The translations under genes were made by a program, and so were the position numbers. A stretch of 64,000 bases of DNA from Planococcus salinarum (GTDB lineage: Bacteria > Bacillota > Bacilli > Bacillales_A > Planococcaceae): NCBI RefSeq assembly GCF_007004625.1, contig NZ_ML660049.1, positions 40,017 to 104,016 of the forward strand. Direction: 5' to 3'. The notes under the pieces are model-generated. The model made no database searches. It was not told where the DNA came from and saw only the letters and a program-made list of their open reading frames with translations. Below, one piece after another: positions 25,319 through 34,182 of the stretch. Numbering within the stretch: position 1 is the first letter of the stretch; every line of letters starts with the position of its first letter.

Positions 25319-25894
25319 ATGAAAAAAATGGCGGGTTTATTGCTGGTGGGTGTATTGATAATCCTGCTGGCAGTAGGAATCGTTCAGAGAAACGTTGAAG
25401 AGAAACAGTCAACTGACCGTTTGAATGAAGGCAGTGATGTCGAATTCCTGCCGACAGATGAAGGGCTGGCCAAAGGGGAAAAAGCACCCGACTTCGATTT
25501 GACCACACTCGACGGGGAAGCGGTGAAGTTGTCGGATTATAAAGGAAAAAAAGTCATTTTAAACTTTTGGGCAACATGGTGCCCGCCTTGCCGTGCCGAA
25601 ATGCCGGACATGCAAAAATATTACGAAGAACAGGCTGCGGGGAGCAATGTTGAAATTTTGGCAGTCAATCTGACAACAGCTGATAAGGGAATGGATGAAA
25701 TCAATGCTTTTGTAGATGAATTCAGCCTGACTTTCCCGATCCCGATGGACACTGAAGGAAAAGTTGGTGAACTTTATCAGGCAGCATCGATTCCGACTTC
25801 CTATATGATTGATACAGAAGGCCGCGTACAGAATAAGATTGTCGGCCCCATGAACGAACAAATGATGGAAGACTTTATTGCAAATATGGAATAG
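25319..25894 (+). CDS. Membrane-anchored thioredoxin-like protein (ResA/TlpA family)
   Basis: A 191-residue extracytoplasmic thiol-disulfide protein. One N-terminal membrane anchor (residues 3-22) precedes a TlpA-like fold (GEKAPDFDLTTLDGEAVKLSDYKGKKVILNFWATWCPPCRAEMP). The active site is Cys88-Pro-Pro-Cys91, and the cis-Pro segment is SIPTSYMID. ResA-type proteins keep apocytochrome c haem-site cysteines reduced, relevant to cccB nearby, though an exact ResA assignment is not proven. The ATG at 25319 lies 11 bp after GGAG. The next gene starts 12 bp downstream. Confidence 0.88.
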   Translation: MKKMAGLLLVGVLIILLAVGIVQRNVEEKQSTDRLNEGSDVEFLPTDEGLAKGEKAPDFDLTTLDGEAVKLSDYKGKKVILNFWATWCPPCRAEMPDMQKYYEEQAAGSNVEILAVNLTTADKGMDEINAFVDEFSLTFPIPMDTEGKVGELYQAASIPTSYMIDTEGRVQNKIVGPMNEQMMEDFIANME

Positions 25895-25906
25895 GAGGTT
25901 TGGGGT

Positions 25907-27013
25907 ATGGAAACTATTGAAACGAAATCAGTTCACACAGCTCAGATGGAGGAGCGGACAATACAGCCGAAGGTGATGCCGATTTATCAGACATCGGCTT
26001 TTGCCTTTTCTTCATTGGAGGAATTGGAAGGCTATTATGAGGGCAACGGTACATATCTCTATTCACGCACTGCGAATCCGAACACCGATGCTTTGGGCCG
26101 GACGGTTGCAGAGCTGGAAGGGGCACCACAGGGAGTTTCCGCATCATCCGGGACTTCGGCAATCCTGGCGGGCATCCTGTCGGTTGTAAAAAGCGGAGAC
26201 CATATCCTGGCCGCCGAAGATGTTTATGGAGGCACCTTCCTTCTATTGAAACAAGAACTTTTGCTGATGGGCATACAGGTCCACTTTGTGGATTTCTCTG
26301 ACATCAGTGCCATTGAACAGATTCTAATCGATTATCCGGAAGTGCAGCTTCTGTTCAGTGAATCGATAACCAATCCTTTCCTGCGGGAGGAAGACGTCGA
26401 AACCCTCAGCCAACTGAAAAAGCATTACGGAGTCAAAGTCATGATCGACAATACGTTTGCAACGCCGTATACGACGAAACCATTTGAACATGGCGCAGAT
26501 CTCGTTGCCCACAGTGCAACGAAATATCTTGGCGGACACAGTGATGTGACAGCCGGGGTATTGGTGGGCGATGCAAATCTGGTTGCGTTGGCTGAAAAGC
26601 GCATTGTCAATATGGGCTTGAATCTCAGCCCCTTTGAAGCATGGCTGACGATCCGCGGAATAAAAACTTTGGCTCTTCGCATGAAGGCCCAAACGGAAAA
26701 CGCGCAGGCGATTGCTGATTTTTTGCGACCAAAAACCAAAGTTTGGCATCCCGGTAAAGGTGCGATTGTCAGCTTCGAAGTGCCTGAGAGCATTGAAGTA
26801 TCGGCATTTTTCTCGTCATTGGGCTGGATAAAAATAGTGCCGACGCTTGCTGGAGTCGAAACGACTGTATCGTATCCATATGGAACTTCCCATCGCGCAT
26901 TGTCCGAGGAGGAAAAAGAAAAGATTGGCGTGACGCGGCGCATTGTCCGTCTATCCGCCGGCATAGAAGGCACCCAGGATATTCTGGACCAGCTTGCCGC
27001 CGCCTTTAAATAA
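25907..27013 (+). CDS. Cystathionine gamma-synthase-like PLP enzyme (Cys/Met metabolism)
   Basis: A 368-residue member of the trans-sulfuration PLP family. The PLP-binding Lys206 lies in SATKYLGGHSDV. Other family motifs are YSRTANPNTDALG, SSGTSAILAG, IDNTFATP and VRLSAGIE. The length and sequence suit MetI-type cystathionine gamma-synthase or O-acetylhomoserine thiolyase, but gamma-lyase activity cannot be excluded from motifs. AGGAGG precedes the ATG. The 12-bp gap to the thioredoxin-like gene suggests co-transcription. No SAM riboswitch is seen upstream. Confidence 0.87.
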   Translation: METIETKSVHTAQMEERTIQPKVMPIYQTSAFAFSSLEELEGYYEGNGTYLYSRTANPNTDALGRTVAELEGAPQGVSASSGTSAILAGILSVVKSGDHILAAEDVYGGTFLLLKQELLLMGIQVHFVDFSDISAIEQILIDYPEVQLLFSESITNPFLREEDVETLSQLKKHYGVKVMIDNTFATPYTTKPFEHGADLVAHSATKYLGGHSDVTAGVLVGDANLVALAEKRIVNMGLNLSPFEAWLTIRGIKTLALRMKAQTENAQAIADFLRPKTKVWHPGKGAIVSFEVPESIEVSAFFSSLGWIKIVPTLAGVETTVSYPYGTSHRALSEEEKEKIGVTRRIVRLSAGIEGTQDILDQLAAAFK

Positions 27014-27037
27014 CGGCCGGTTTTAAAACAAATGGCT

Positions 27038-27086
27038 CCCTGCATAGTCTGGCTCAAAAAGAAGTACAGTATGCAGGGGTTTTTTG
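27038..27086 (+). terminator. Terminator
   Basis: CCCTGCATA (27038-27046) pairs with TATGCAGGG (27070-27078), followed by T6. Confidence 0.75.
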
Positions 27087-27135
27087 GTACAATGGAAGAT
27101 AACGTCAATAGCCGGTGAATGGATGGTGAACAAGA

Positions 27136-28290
27136 ATGGTCATGGAAGCTTTACTGGACATAGGTAGATTTTTTATCAATCCACTTTTATACATAGCGTT
27201 GCTTGCAGCAATTATACTTGGTTATTTCAGGGTCAAAAAGGAAAGAAAGCAATTTCGCACACGAATTGTCTGGGGCGGCCGGGAATTCGGCGATTTACTG
27301 AAAGATGGAATTCTGTATGCATTGCTCTATTCCGTTCTGTTTTCCGCACTCGGTTTGGCGGTTCCATTGGAATGGCTTGTCGCATTAACCTTAGTCAGCA
27401 CAATTGTATTGCTGTCGGGCGTCTACCAATTGGCTTCGTTCATCTATCTGACTGCGGCCGCCGCCTTTTTGGGCTGGCTGCTCAATTATTATGGCTGGAC
27501 GATCCCATTCGGCATATTCGACTACTCCGGTTATCCGATTGCCTGGAATTGGCTGTTGCCTGTCGCATTGATTGCCGGGGCAATGGTGTTTCTGGAAGGT
27601 CAATTGATCAGCCGCCACGGTGCAGAAGCCTCATCGCCGAGAACACAAAAAACTTCCCGCGGAGGGACGGCAATTTTCTATCGAGCGAAACGCTTGTGGC
27701 TGATTCCGTTGCTGTTGGTGGTGCCCGGTGATTTACTGGACAGCTATCTGCCCTATTGGCCCCAGTTTCCAATCGGCGACAGCAGGTTTTCATTTATGCT
27801 GTTCCCCGCAGTAATCGGTTTTCAGAGCCGTGCAAGAAAAACCTTGCCGCTCCACTTGTATCCCTGGCTCGGCAAAAAGGTATGGATGCTTGGAATTGCC
27901 GTCATCATTCTGGCTCTGTTCTCTTACGTATGGGAACCGATGGCATTGGCCGCCCTGCTGGCCGGTGTAATTGGCAGAGCATCAATTGCCATTGTGACTT
28001 CAATCCAGGAAAACAAAGGCAACCATGCAGTGGCTCCTCAAACAACCGGTGTAATGATCGTCGATGTCCTTGCGAACTCACCTGCTCATAAAATGGGCTT
28101 ATTGCGCGGCGAAGTCATCCGCAAAGTAAACGGTCTGACTGTTACGAATGAGGCTGAACTTTATGAAGCAATCCAAGTGAACGCCGCTCATTGCCGACTT
28201 GAAGTAATTGATCACAACAAGGAAATGCGCCTCAGACAGCATGTGATTTTCAGACATGATCATTACCGGCTGGGCCTCATCGTTGTCTGA
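27136..28290 (+). CDS. minJ: Division-site topology protein MinJ
   Basis: A 384-residue membrane protein with about seven or eight hydrophobic spans (residues 12-290) and a C-terminal PDZ domain (about 300-370: TGVMIVDVLANSPAHKMGLLRGEVIRKVNGLTV). In B. subtilis MinJ links DivIVA to MinCD and blocks division near poles. The position downstream of ftsEX and upstream of csbA matches B. subtilis yvjD/minJ, although the ctpB protease gene found there is absent. The Shine-Dalgarno (GGTGAA) is weak. Confidence 0.85.
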   Translation: MVMEALLDIGRFFINPLLYIALLAAIILGYFRVKKERKQFRTRIVWGGREFGDLLKDGILYALLYSVLFSALGLAVPLEWLVALTLVSTIVLLSGVYQLASFIYLTAAAAFLGWLLNYYGWTIPFGIFDYSGYPIAWNWLLPVALIAGAMVFLEGQLISRHGAEASSPRTQKTSRGGTAIFYRAKRLWLIPLLLVVPGDLLDSYLPYWPQFPIGDSRFSFMLFPAVIGFQSRARKTLPLHLYPWLGKKVWMLGIAVIILALFSYVWEPMALAALLAGVIGRASIAIVTSIQENKGNHAVAPQTTGVMIVDVLANSPAHKMGLLRGEVIRKVNGLTVTNEAELYEAIQVNAAHCRLEVIDHNKEMRLRQHVIFRHDHYRLGLIVV

Positions 28291-28344
28291 TGGAAATGCC
28301 ATCCTGGAATTTATTCGAAAGATTGAACCGGAGGAGATGATTCC

Positions 28345-28602
28345 ATGGAATCGATGATTACGAAATTTTTCCTATCGTTGCTGGTTCCGGGCCTTCTCGT
28401 TATCCTGTTTACCAGAGTGACGTTTAATCATATTGTCGCTCTTATTCTAACCGTCGCGCTTATAGCGGCGGCTGTTTATGCGGGCTACACGAACACCTGG
28501 TTTTTATATATCATCAATGCCGCGTCGCTGACTGCGGGTTTCTGGTACGCAACCAATATGTACAAACGCAGCAAAAAAGCCGACATTCATGAAGATGAAT
28601 GA
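28345..28602 (+). CDS. csbA: CsbA family small membrane protein
   Basis: An 85-residue protein with three hydrophobic segments. It closely resembles B. subtilis CsbA (DUF2198), including the hallmark LVILFTRVTFNHIVAL. Function is unknown; the family is SigB-controlled in B. subtilis, but no clear SigB promoter is visible here. GGAGGAG lies 8 bp upstream of ATG 28345; the B. subtilis-like start would be ATG 28354. The expected neighbour uvrB is absent. Confidence 0.88.
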   Translation: MESMITKFFLSLLVPGLLVILFTRVTFNHIVALILTVALIAAAVYAGYTNTWFLYIINAASLTAGFWYATNMYKRSKKADIHEDE

Positions 28603-28617
28603 CGGCTTTTATTTATT
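28577..28617 (+). terminator. Terminator overlapping the csbA 3' end
   Basis: AAGCCG-A-CATTCAT and ATGAATG-A-CGGCTT arms with a GAAG loop, then TTTATTTATTT. The csbA stop is inside the stem. Confidence 0.8.
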
Positions 28618-28922
28618 TACATGAACAGACTGTAAACAGCTAATACTGTAATGGAACCAAGGACGACAACCATGACGTTGGCTCCCGTAAGAGCGATGCC
28701 GAAAGCGGCCGCTGCACCGATGACGCCGAACCAGATATTTTCCTGGATGAAAAAAATCGCCGGGAAAATCAAAGCGCCAAGAACTGCAAAGGGAATATTG
28801 CGCAAGATATTTTGAATGGAAGGCGGAAGTTCCCTGCCTTCAAGAAAAGTCAGCGGAATGGCGCGCGGTATGTACGTGACGATTGCCATACCGAGAATCG
28901 TCCACCAGATCCAGGAACCCAT
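28617..28922 (-). CDS. azlD: AzlD family branched-chain amino acid exporter subunit
   Basis: A 101-residue AzlD-type protein with four membrane spans (WWTILGMAIVTYIPRAIPLTFLEGRELP, ILRNIPFAVLGALIFPAIF). The small partner of AzlC; the pair exports branched-chain amino acids or analogues such as azaleucine. Its start overlaps the azlC stop by one base (TGATG), so translation is coupled. Confidence 0.9.
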   Translation of the reverse strand: MGSWIWWTILGMAIVTYIPRAIPLTFLEGRELPPSIQNILRNIPFAVLGALIFPAIFFIQENIWFGVIGAAAAFGIALTGANVMVVVLGSITVLAVYSLFM

Positions 28923-29614
28923 CAGGAGCGTCCCCCTTTCGAAGAAATCAGTTCAATGATGACAGCGGATGCCAGGGTGGAAACCAAAATCGCCCATCCT
29001 GTTGACAGCAACTCAGTGAAAAAGAAGAATGAATTTAATACTGCTGCGATTGCCGCCAAACTCAGAACTTTTCGATTGCCGCGCATGGATGGGACAAGAA
29101 GGCCGACGAACATGGCATATAGCGCAATCGACATGGCGGCTTGCAGAAACGCAGGGAGGTTGGCCCCGATCAGGTGCCCAAGCGCTGTGAAAACGACCCA
29201 GCTGCCATAGGAAATCATGATGACACCGGCTGCAAAAGAGGTGCGTACATTGTCTTCCTTCTGAATGGCCAGGACAGAAAAGGATTCATCGGTGATGCCG
29301 AACGCGTACAGTGCCTTTTTCCAGCGCGCATCCGGCTGCATCTTTTCATTCAGCGAAGCCGTCATAAGGAAATGGCGGATGTTGACGATGAAAGTGTTTA
29401 AAATGATCACTGCGGGAGCGACTCCGGCTGTAATCAGAGACAGCGATATGTATTGGGCTGCACCGGCAAAGACGAAAATGCTCATGGCGGTGGCTTCCAA
29501 GAGCGACAGTCCGGTCGTCTTGGCCAACAGCCCGAATGTCAGAGCAACTGGGAAGTACCCAATGGCAATACTGACTCCGGCTTTCAGCCCGGCAGAAAAT
29601 CCGCGTTGCGCCAT
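28922..29614 (-). CDS. azlC: AzlC family branched-chain amino acid exporter subunit
   Basis: A 230-residue large subunit with about six to seven membrane spans. Family motifs are GYFPVALTFGLLAKTTGLSLLEATAMSIFVFAGAAQY and NIRHFLMTASL. It forms a two-gene unit with azlD. A GGAGA ribosome site lies upstream. No regulator gene (azlB) adjoins it. Confidence 0.92.
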   Translation of the reverse strand: MAQRGFSAGLKAGVSIAIGYFPVALTFGLLAKTTGLSLLEATAMSIFVFAGAAQYISLSLITAGVAPAVIILNTFIVNIRHFLMTASLNEKMQPDARWKKALYAFGITDESFSVLAIQKEDNVRTSFAAGVIMISYGSWVVFTALGHLIGANLPAFLQAAMSIALYAMFVGLLVPSMRGNRKVLSLAAIAAVLNSFFFFTELLSTGWAILVSTLASAVIIELISSKGGRS

Positions 29615-29811
29615 CTTTTTCTCTCCTTATGTAAAAAGTAATTCTCTTTTCCAAAAACGGGTAAAGAGTGTAAAGTAGTTATAATAGCATATCACATAAA
29701 TAATCCGATTATATATAAGTTTAACTAAAGAGTTATACTTTATAGATCGCTTCGGCGCTTCGCCCAGTCCGGAGGCGCGCCGGCGCTGAGAGAAATCTCT
29801 AGAGATATGGA

Positions 29812-29919
29812 GCAAAACAGCGAAGACTCCCAGGGGACCGAGCGAAGTGCTGAAATCCACTCGGGCGATGAGCCCGAGTTAGTTCAGCACGAGCCCCCAG
29901 GAAAGCGGAGCTGTTTTGC
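29812..29919. repeat. Palindromic repeat R2, short copy
   Basis: Perfect 10-bp inverted ends GCAAAACAGC and GCTGTTTTGC enclose GTGCTGAA../..TTCAGCAC and an apical ACTCGGGC-GATGA-GCCCGAGT stem, a three-tiered palindrome of 108 bp. It is related to 20288-20495. The remainder of the 29615-30000 gap is AT-rich plus a short GC-rich flank (29745-29800) with nothing else supported. Confidence 0.8.
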
Positions 29920-30000
29920 GGAATGTCGCCTACTATAGTTTATTAGTTCAACTTATATGAATCCATTAATGAAAAATCTTTGAGCAGAAGGAATGAGTTT

Positions 30001-30630
30001 ATGGTGGATTTCTTTTCAATGGAGAATATCACGGCAATTTATGAATCGTATCGATCCATCGGGCCTTTTATTGGCTTCCTGCTTCCTTTTATAGAAGCGT
30101 TTCTTCCCTTTCTGCCGCTTTTTGTCTTTGTGTTTGCCAATGCGGGGGCATACGGACTGCTTTTCGGCTTTCTATTGTCATGGGGGGGGACAGTCGCCGG
30201 ATCGTATGTAGTATTTCTGGTTATCCGCAAATACGGCCGTGCAAAATTTTTGAATTTCATGACCAAGCATCATAAAGTCGAGAAATTAATCCATTGGGTG
30301 GAGAGAAATGGTTTCGGTCCGTTGTTTTTGCTGCTCTGCTTTCCCTTTACCCCTTCAGCTCTGGTGAACCTGGTTGCAGGGCTTTCCAATATCGGCAAAC
30401 GTTATTATCTGTGGACATTGATTGCAGGCAAAGCGGTGATGGTTTTTACAATTACATATGTTGGTTATGATTTCCGCGCATTGATCACTAATCCTGTACG
30501 GACGGTTATCGTGGTATGTATCATCGTCCTTCTTTATATAGTAGGAAAAATTATTGAAAAACGAATGAACAAGAAAGTGGAAGAAGATTTCCGCAGAGCC
30601 GCTGCCGAGCGGCGCTCTGACAATGAATAA
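30001..30630 (+). CDS. TVP38/TMEM64 family membrane protein
   Basis: A 209-residue SNARE-associated/DedA-superfamily protein with about five hydrophobic segments. Family motifs are FIEAFLPFLPLFVFVFANAGAYG and CFPFTPSALVNLVAGLS, plus the re-entrant GGTVAGSYVVFLVIRKYGR. Such proteins are implicated in lipid scrambling or transport; the specific role here is unknown. ATG 30001 follows AAGGA; an in-frame TTG lies at 29980. It precedes addBA with 75 bp between. Confidence 0.85.
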   Translation: MVDFFSMENITAIYESYRSIGPFIGFLLPFIEAFLPFLPLFVFVFANAGAYGLLFGFLLSWGGTVAGSYVVFLVIRKYGRAKFLNFMTKHHKVEKLIHWVERNGFGPLFLLLCFPFTPSALVNLVAGLSNIGKRYYLWTLIAGKAVMVFTITYVGYDFRALITNPVRTVIVVCIIVLLYIVGKIIEKRMNKKVEEDFRRAAAERRSDNE

Positions 30631-30705
30631 AAAGGGCGGAAACTGGTTGAATCTTTTTGGTTGATGTAAAATAAGAACAAACGTTCTTTACGGAAGGGTG
30701 TTCAC

Positions 30706-33700
30706 ATGTCATTAAGAATTGTTTACGGACGCGCCGGCTCTGGAAAAACCCGATATATACTGGATGAAATCGTTGAGACTTTGCAAGGGCAGGCAGATGG
30801 AGATCCTATATTTTTTATTGTTCCCGACCAAATGTCTTTTTCAACGGAATATCGGCTGTCTTCAGCTGATGGCATGAAAGGGATGATCCGTGCTCAGGCA
30901 GTCACTTTTAAACGGCTGGCCTGGCGGGTTTTGCAGGAAGCGGGCGGGATCAGCCGCAAGGAAGTGGACAGTTTCGGCTACCGTATGCTGATCCGGAGCC
31001 TGCTGGAAGAACATAAGGAAGATTTTCAGTTGTTTCGCCGGGCTGCCGGGAAACGAGGGTTCACAGATCAGATTGAACAACTGATCAAAGAGTTTTCCCG
31101 CTATTGTGTGGACTGCGGGGAACTGGGCGGAATCCGATCATCACTGGCTGAAGCGGGTGCGCCGCGTACCTTGCTGGATAAAGCTGCTGATCTGGAATTG
31201 ATTCTCGCGGAAATTGAAAGTCGGCTGGGGACGGTGTTTGTCGATTCGGAAGGACATCTGGCTTTATTGTCGGAGAAAATCCGCTTTTCCGAGCAGGTCA
31301 AGACTTCCGATATTTATATCGATGGCTTTGTGACATTTACGGCACGGGAGTACGAAATCATATTTGAGTTGATGCGGCACGCAAAATCCGTAACCATTGC
31401 TCTGCCGATGGACGGTGCGGCAAATGCCAACGACGAACAGGCGCTGTTTTTCCAATCCGCCAATACGGCCCGCCGTCTCGTGGACCAGGCGAAAAAAGAG
31501 GGGCTGCAAGTGGAGAATGCGGTGCATATGCCTTTGCCTCAAAGGTTTACAAACCCCGAACTCGAACATATCGAGCAACACTTTGATGATTATCCAGTGC
31601 AGAAAATGGAGTCGAACGGGAATGTGAAACTGGTGGAAGCCGCGAATCGCAGAGCGGAAGTGCATGCCGTGGCCCGTTCTATCCGGGAACAGGTAAAAAA
31701 CGGCCTGCGCTATAAAGAGATTGCCATTCTCTACCGGCAGCCTGAAGTCTATGATGAATTGATCAATACAATTTTCCCTCAATATGAGCTGCCTTATTTT
31801 ATCAGCGAAAAGAAATCGATGCTCCATCATCCGCTGATTGAATTCTGCAGGTCTGTTCTGGAAGCGGTTGGATCGAATTATTCTTACGAACCGGTTTTCC
31901 GCGCGATCAAAACCGATTTATTTTTCCCGCAGGGCAGTGTTGGGAAATGGCGCGAGCGCAGCGACGTTCTGGAGAATTTCGTCATCGCGAACGGTATTTA
32001 CGGGGAACGCTGGTTTGATGAAAAACGCTGGTTCTATAAAAAATACCGGGGCCTTGAATTCCATACCGGCATCCAGACAGATGAAGAGAAAGCAACGCAA
32101 ATGGAACTTCATGCAGTGCGGGATTTGGTGCGCGAACCACTTTCGGTGTTGAAGGAAAAGCTTGAAAACTGCTCGACAGGAAGGGAAGTCGCCGAAATCC
32201 TGTTCCTGTTCGTTGAAGAAATGGGCGTGTATGATAAAATCCTCGACTTGAAAGAGCGGGAAGAAGCAGAGCACAGGCTGCTTGCTGCAGCGGAACACGA
32301 ACAGGCATGGAAGCAATGGATCGGCGTGCTGGATCAATTTGTGCTGATGTTCGGTGACAAGGAGCTTGACCTGGCTGCTGCAGTCAAAATTCTTGATGAA
32401 GGATTTGAAACGCTGGAGTTCTCACGAATTCCCCCGTCACTCGATGAAATCACGGTTTCGACGATCGATTTGGCAAGATTGATGGACATTAAATCCGTTT
32501 TCGTGATCGGAACAAATGACGGTGTGCTGCCGAAGAGAATCGAACAGGAAGGCTTGTTGACCGACACGGACCGGGAATGGTTCGCAAAAATCGGGTTCGA
32601 ACTTGCCCCGAGCACGAAGACGCGGCTGATGGACGAAACCTTTATGGCCTATCGTGCCTTTACAGCGGCGTCGGACTATTTGACGGTGTCGTATCCGATT
32701 GCCGATGAAGAAGGGAAAGCATTATTGCCGTCGATGTATATCCAGAAATTCATCGATATGCTCGGTACAGAGCTGACACCGGCAGTGGTGGATCCCGAAG
32801 AGCTCAAACATCCCGATCATTTAAGTTATATCTCGCATCCCCGGGCAGCGCTGGCTTATCTGTCTTCCCAGATCCGCAGCGGCTCGCTGACGCCTGAATG
32901 GCAGGCAGTCCTCGCCTACTACCAGGATGATCCGTTATGGTCTTCGGTGGTGGAAAGAATTCTGGAACCGGCGAAGCCGAACATTGCCGATTCCCTTCGC
33001 GAAGAAATTGCTGAACCTTTATACGGTTCACCCATTTCATCAAGCGTCTCGAGGGTTGAAACATTCTATGGATGTCCATATGCCCATTTTGCCGCCTATG
33101 GCCTCCGGCTTGAAGAGCGGAGCCAATACAAATTGGCGCCGCCTGCAATGGGAGATCTTTTCCACGCCGCCATCAAGTGGATTTCGGATGAAGTCAACAG
33201 GCTGGACGTTTCCTGGTCTTCATTGACGGATAAAGAATGCCGTGAACTGGCAAAGCAGGCGATGGAGCAATTGTCTCCTTATTTCGTCAACCATATTCTG
33301 ATCAGTTCGCATCGTTACCGTTATATACAGCATAAGCTGGAAGCAATCATCAGACAGACAGCCTTTATGCTCAGCAAACATGCAAAATACACCGGGTTTT
33401 CTCCGGTTGCCCTTGAAGTGGGTTTCGGCACGAAAGAAACGATTCCGCCGCTGGATATTCCGTTGAACAGAGGCCGCAGGATGAATATACGCGGCCGGAT
33501 TGACCGCATTGATGCCACGGATATCAATGGCAAGCCCTATATCCGGGTGGTGGATTATAAATCATCCAAACAGGGACTGGATCTCGGAGAAGTCTACCAC
33601 GGCATCGCCCTGCAGACTTTCACTTACCTCGATGTTGCGCTGACCCATTCAGAACGATGGCTGGGGGAACCGGCGGAGCCGGCCGGTGTGCTTTATTTCC

Positions 33701-34182
33701 ACATGCACAATCCGATGCTGAAATCGACCAAGCTGATGACCGCGGAAGAAGTGGAAGAGGAAATGGCCCGTTCGTTCAAGATGAATGGGCTGGTCGTGGA
33801 AGATGAGGAAGTCATCCAGGCGATGGACAATAATATTGATGGCTTTTCGAACATCATCCCGGTACGCATGAATAAAAACGGCAGTATTTCTAAATCCCAA
33901 TCACGAACCGTAAGCAAAGATGATATGAACATCATCCGGCGCTTTGTGCGGAATAAGCATCAGGATGCGGGAAATGGCATTTTGGATGGCGTCACTTCCA
34001 TCACTCCTTATAAAGTGAAAGAGGATACGCCTTGCCAATTCTGTTCCTACCGATCGGTATGCCAGTTCGATCCGTCAGATCCGGAACAGACTTACCGCAA
34101 ATTGCCGTCATTGACATCAGATAAAGCTGTTGAACTGATTCGAAAGGAGACTGGCGACCATGATCCCGATAAAACCGAATAA
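30706..34182 (+). CDS. addB: ATP-dependent exonuclease subunit AddB
   Basis: A 1158-residue subunit of the AddAB helicase-nuclease, the RecBCD equivalent that processes double-strand breaks. Walker A is at the extreme N-terminus (GRAGSGKTRY). The C-terminal RecB-type nuclease has VVDYKSSK. An iron-sulfur cluster is implied by one Cys in FYGCPYAH and three in CQFCSYRSVC. It overlaps addA by 23 bp, so translation is coupled. Length matches the family (about 1160). Confidence 0.97.
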   Translation: MSLRIVYGRAGSGKTRYILDEIVETLQGQADGDPIFFIVPDQMSFSTEYRLSSADGMKGMIRAQAVTFKRLAWRVLQEAGGISRKEVDSFGYRMLIRSLLEEHKEDFQLFRRAAGKRGFTDQIEQLIKEFSRYCVDCGELGGIRSSLAEAGAPRTLLDKAADLELILAEIESRLGTVFVDSEGHLALLSEKIRFSEQVKTSDIYIDGFVTFTAREYEIIFELMRHAKSVTIALPMDGAANANDEQALFFQSANTARRLVDQAKKEGLQVENAVHMPLPQRFTNPELEHIEQHFDDYPVQKMESNGNVKLVEAANRRAEVHAVARSIREQVKNGLRYKEIAILYRQPEVYDELINTIFPQYELPYFISEKKSMLHHPLIEFCRSVLEAVGSNYSYEPVFRAIKTDLFFPQGSVGKWRERSDVLENFVIANGIYGERWFDEKRWFYKKYRGLEFHTGIQTDEEKATQMELHAVRDLVREPLSVLKEKLENCSTGREVAEILFLFVEEMGVYDKILDLKEREEAEHRLLAAAEHEQAWKQWIGVLDQFVLMFGDKELDLAAAVKILDEGFETLEFSRIPPSLDEITVSTIDLARLMDIKSVFVIGTNDGVLPKRIEQEGLLTDTDREWFAKIGFELAPSTKTRLMDETFMAYRAFTAASDYLTVSYPIADEEGKALLPSMYIQKFIDMLGTELTPAVVDPEELKHPDHLSYISHPRAALAYLSSQIRSGSLTPEWQAVLAYYQDDPLWSSVVERILEPAKPNIADSLREEIAEPLYGSPISSSVSRVETFYGCPYAHFAAYGLRLEERSQYKLAPPAMGDLFHAAIKWISDEVNRLDVSWSSLTDKECRELAKQAMEQLSPYFVNHILISSHRYRYIQHKLEAIIRQTAFMLSKHAKYTGFSPVALEVGFGTKETIPPLDIPLNRGRRMNIRGRIDRIDATDINGKPYIRVVDYKSSKQGLDLGEVYHGIALQTFTYLDVALTHSERWLGEPAEPAGVLYFHMHNPMLKSTKLMTAEEVEEEMARSFKMNGLVVEDEEVIQAMDNNIDGFSNIIPVRMNKNGSISKSQSRTVSKDDMNIIRRFVRNKHQDAGNGILDGVTSITPYKVKEDTPCQFCSYRSVCQFDPSDPEQTYRKLPSLTSDKAVELIRKETGDHDPDKTE

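Noticed and set aside
25895-25906. SAM riboswitch or T-box control of the Cys/Met enzyme gene
   Set aside because: There are only 12 bp between it and the preceding gene, and none of the conserved leader motifs appear upstream of the operon.
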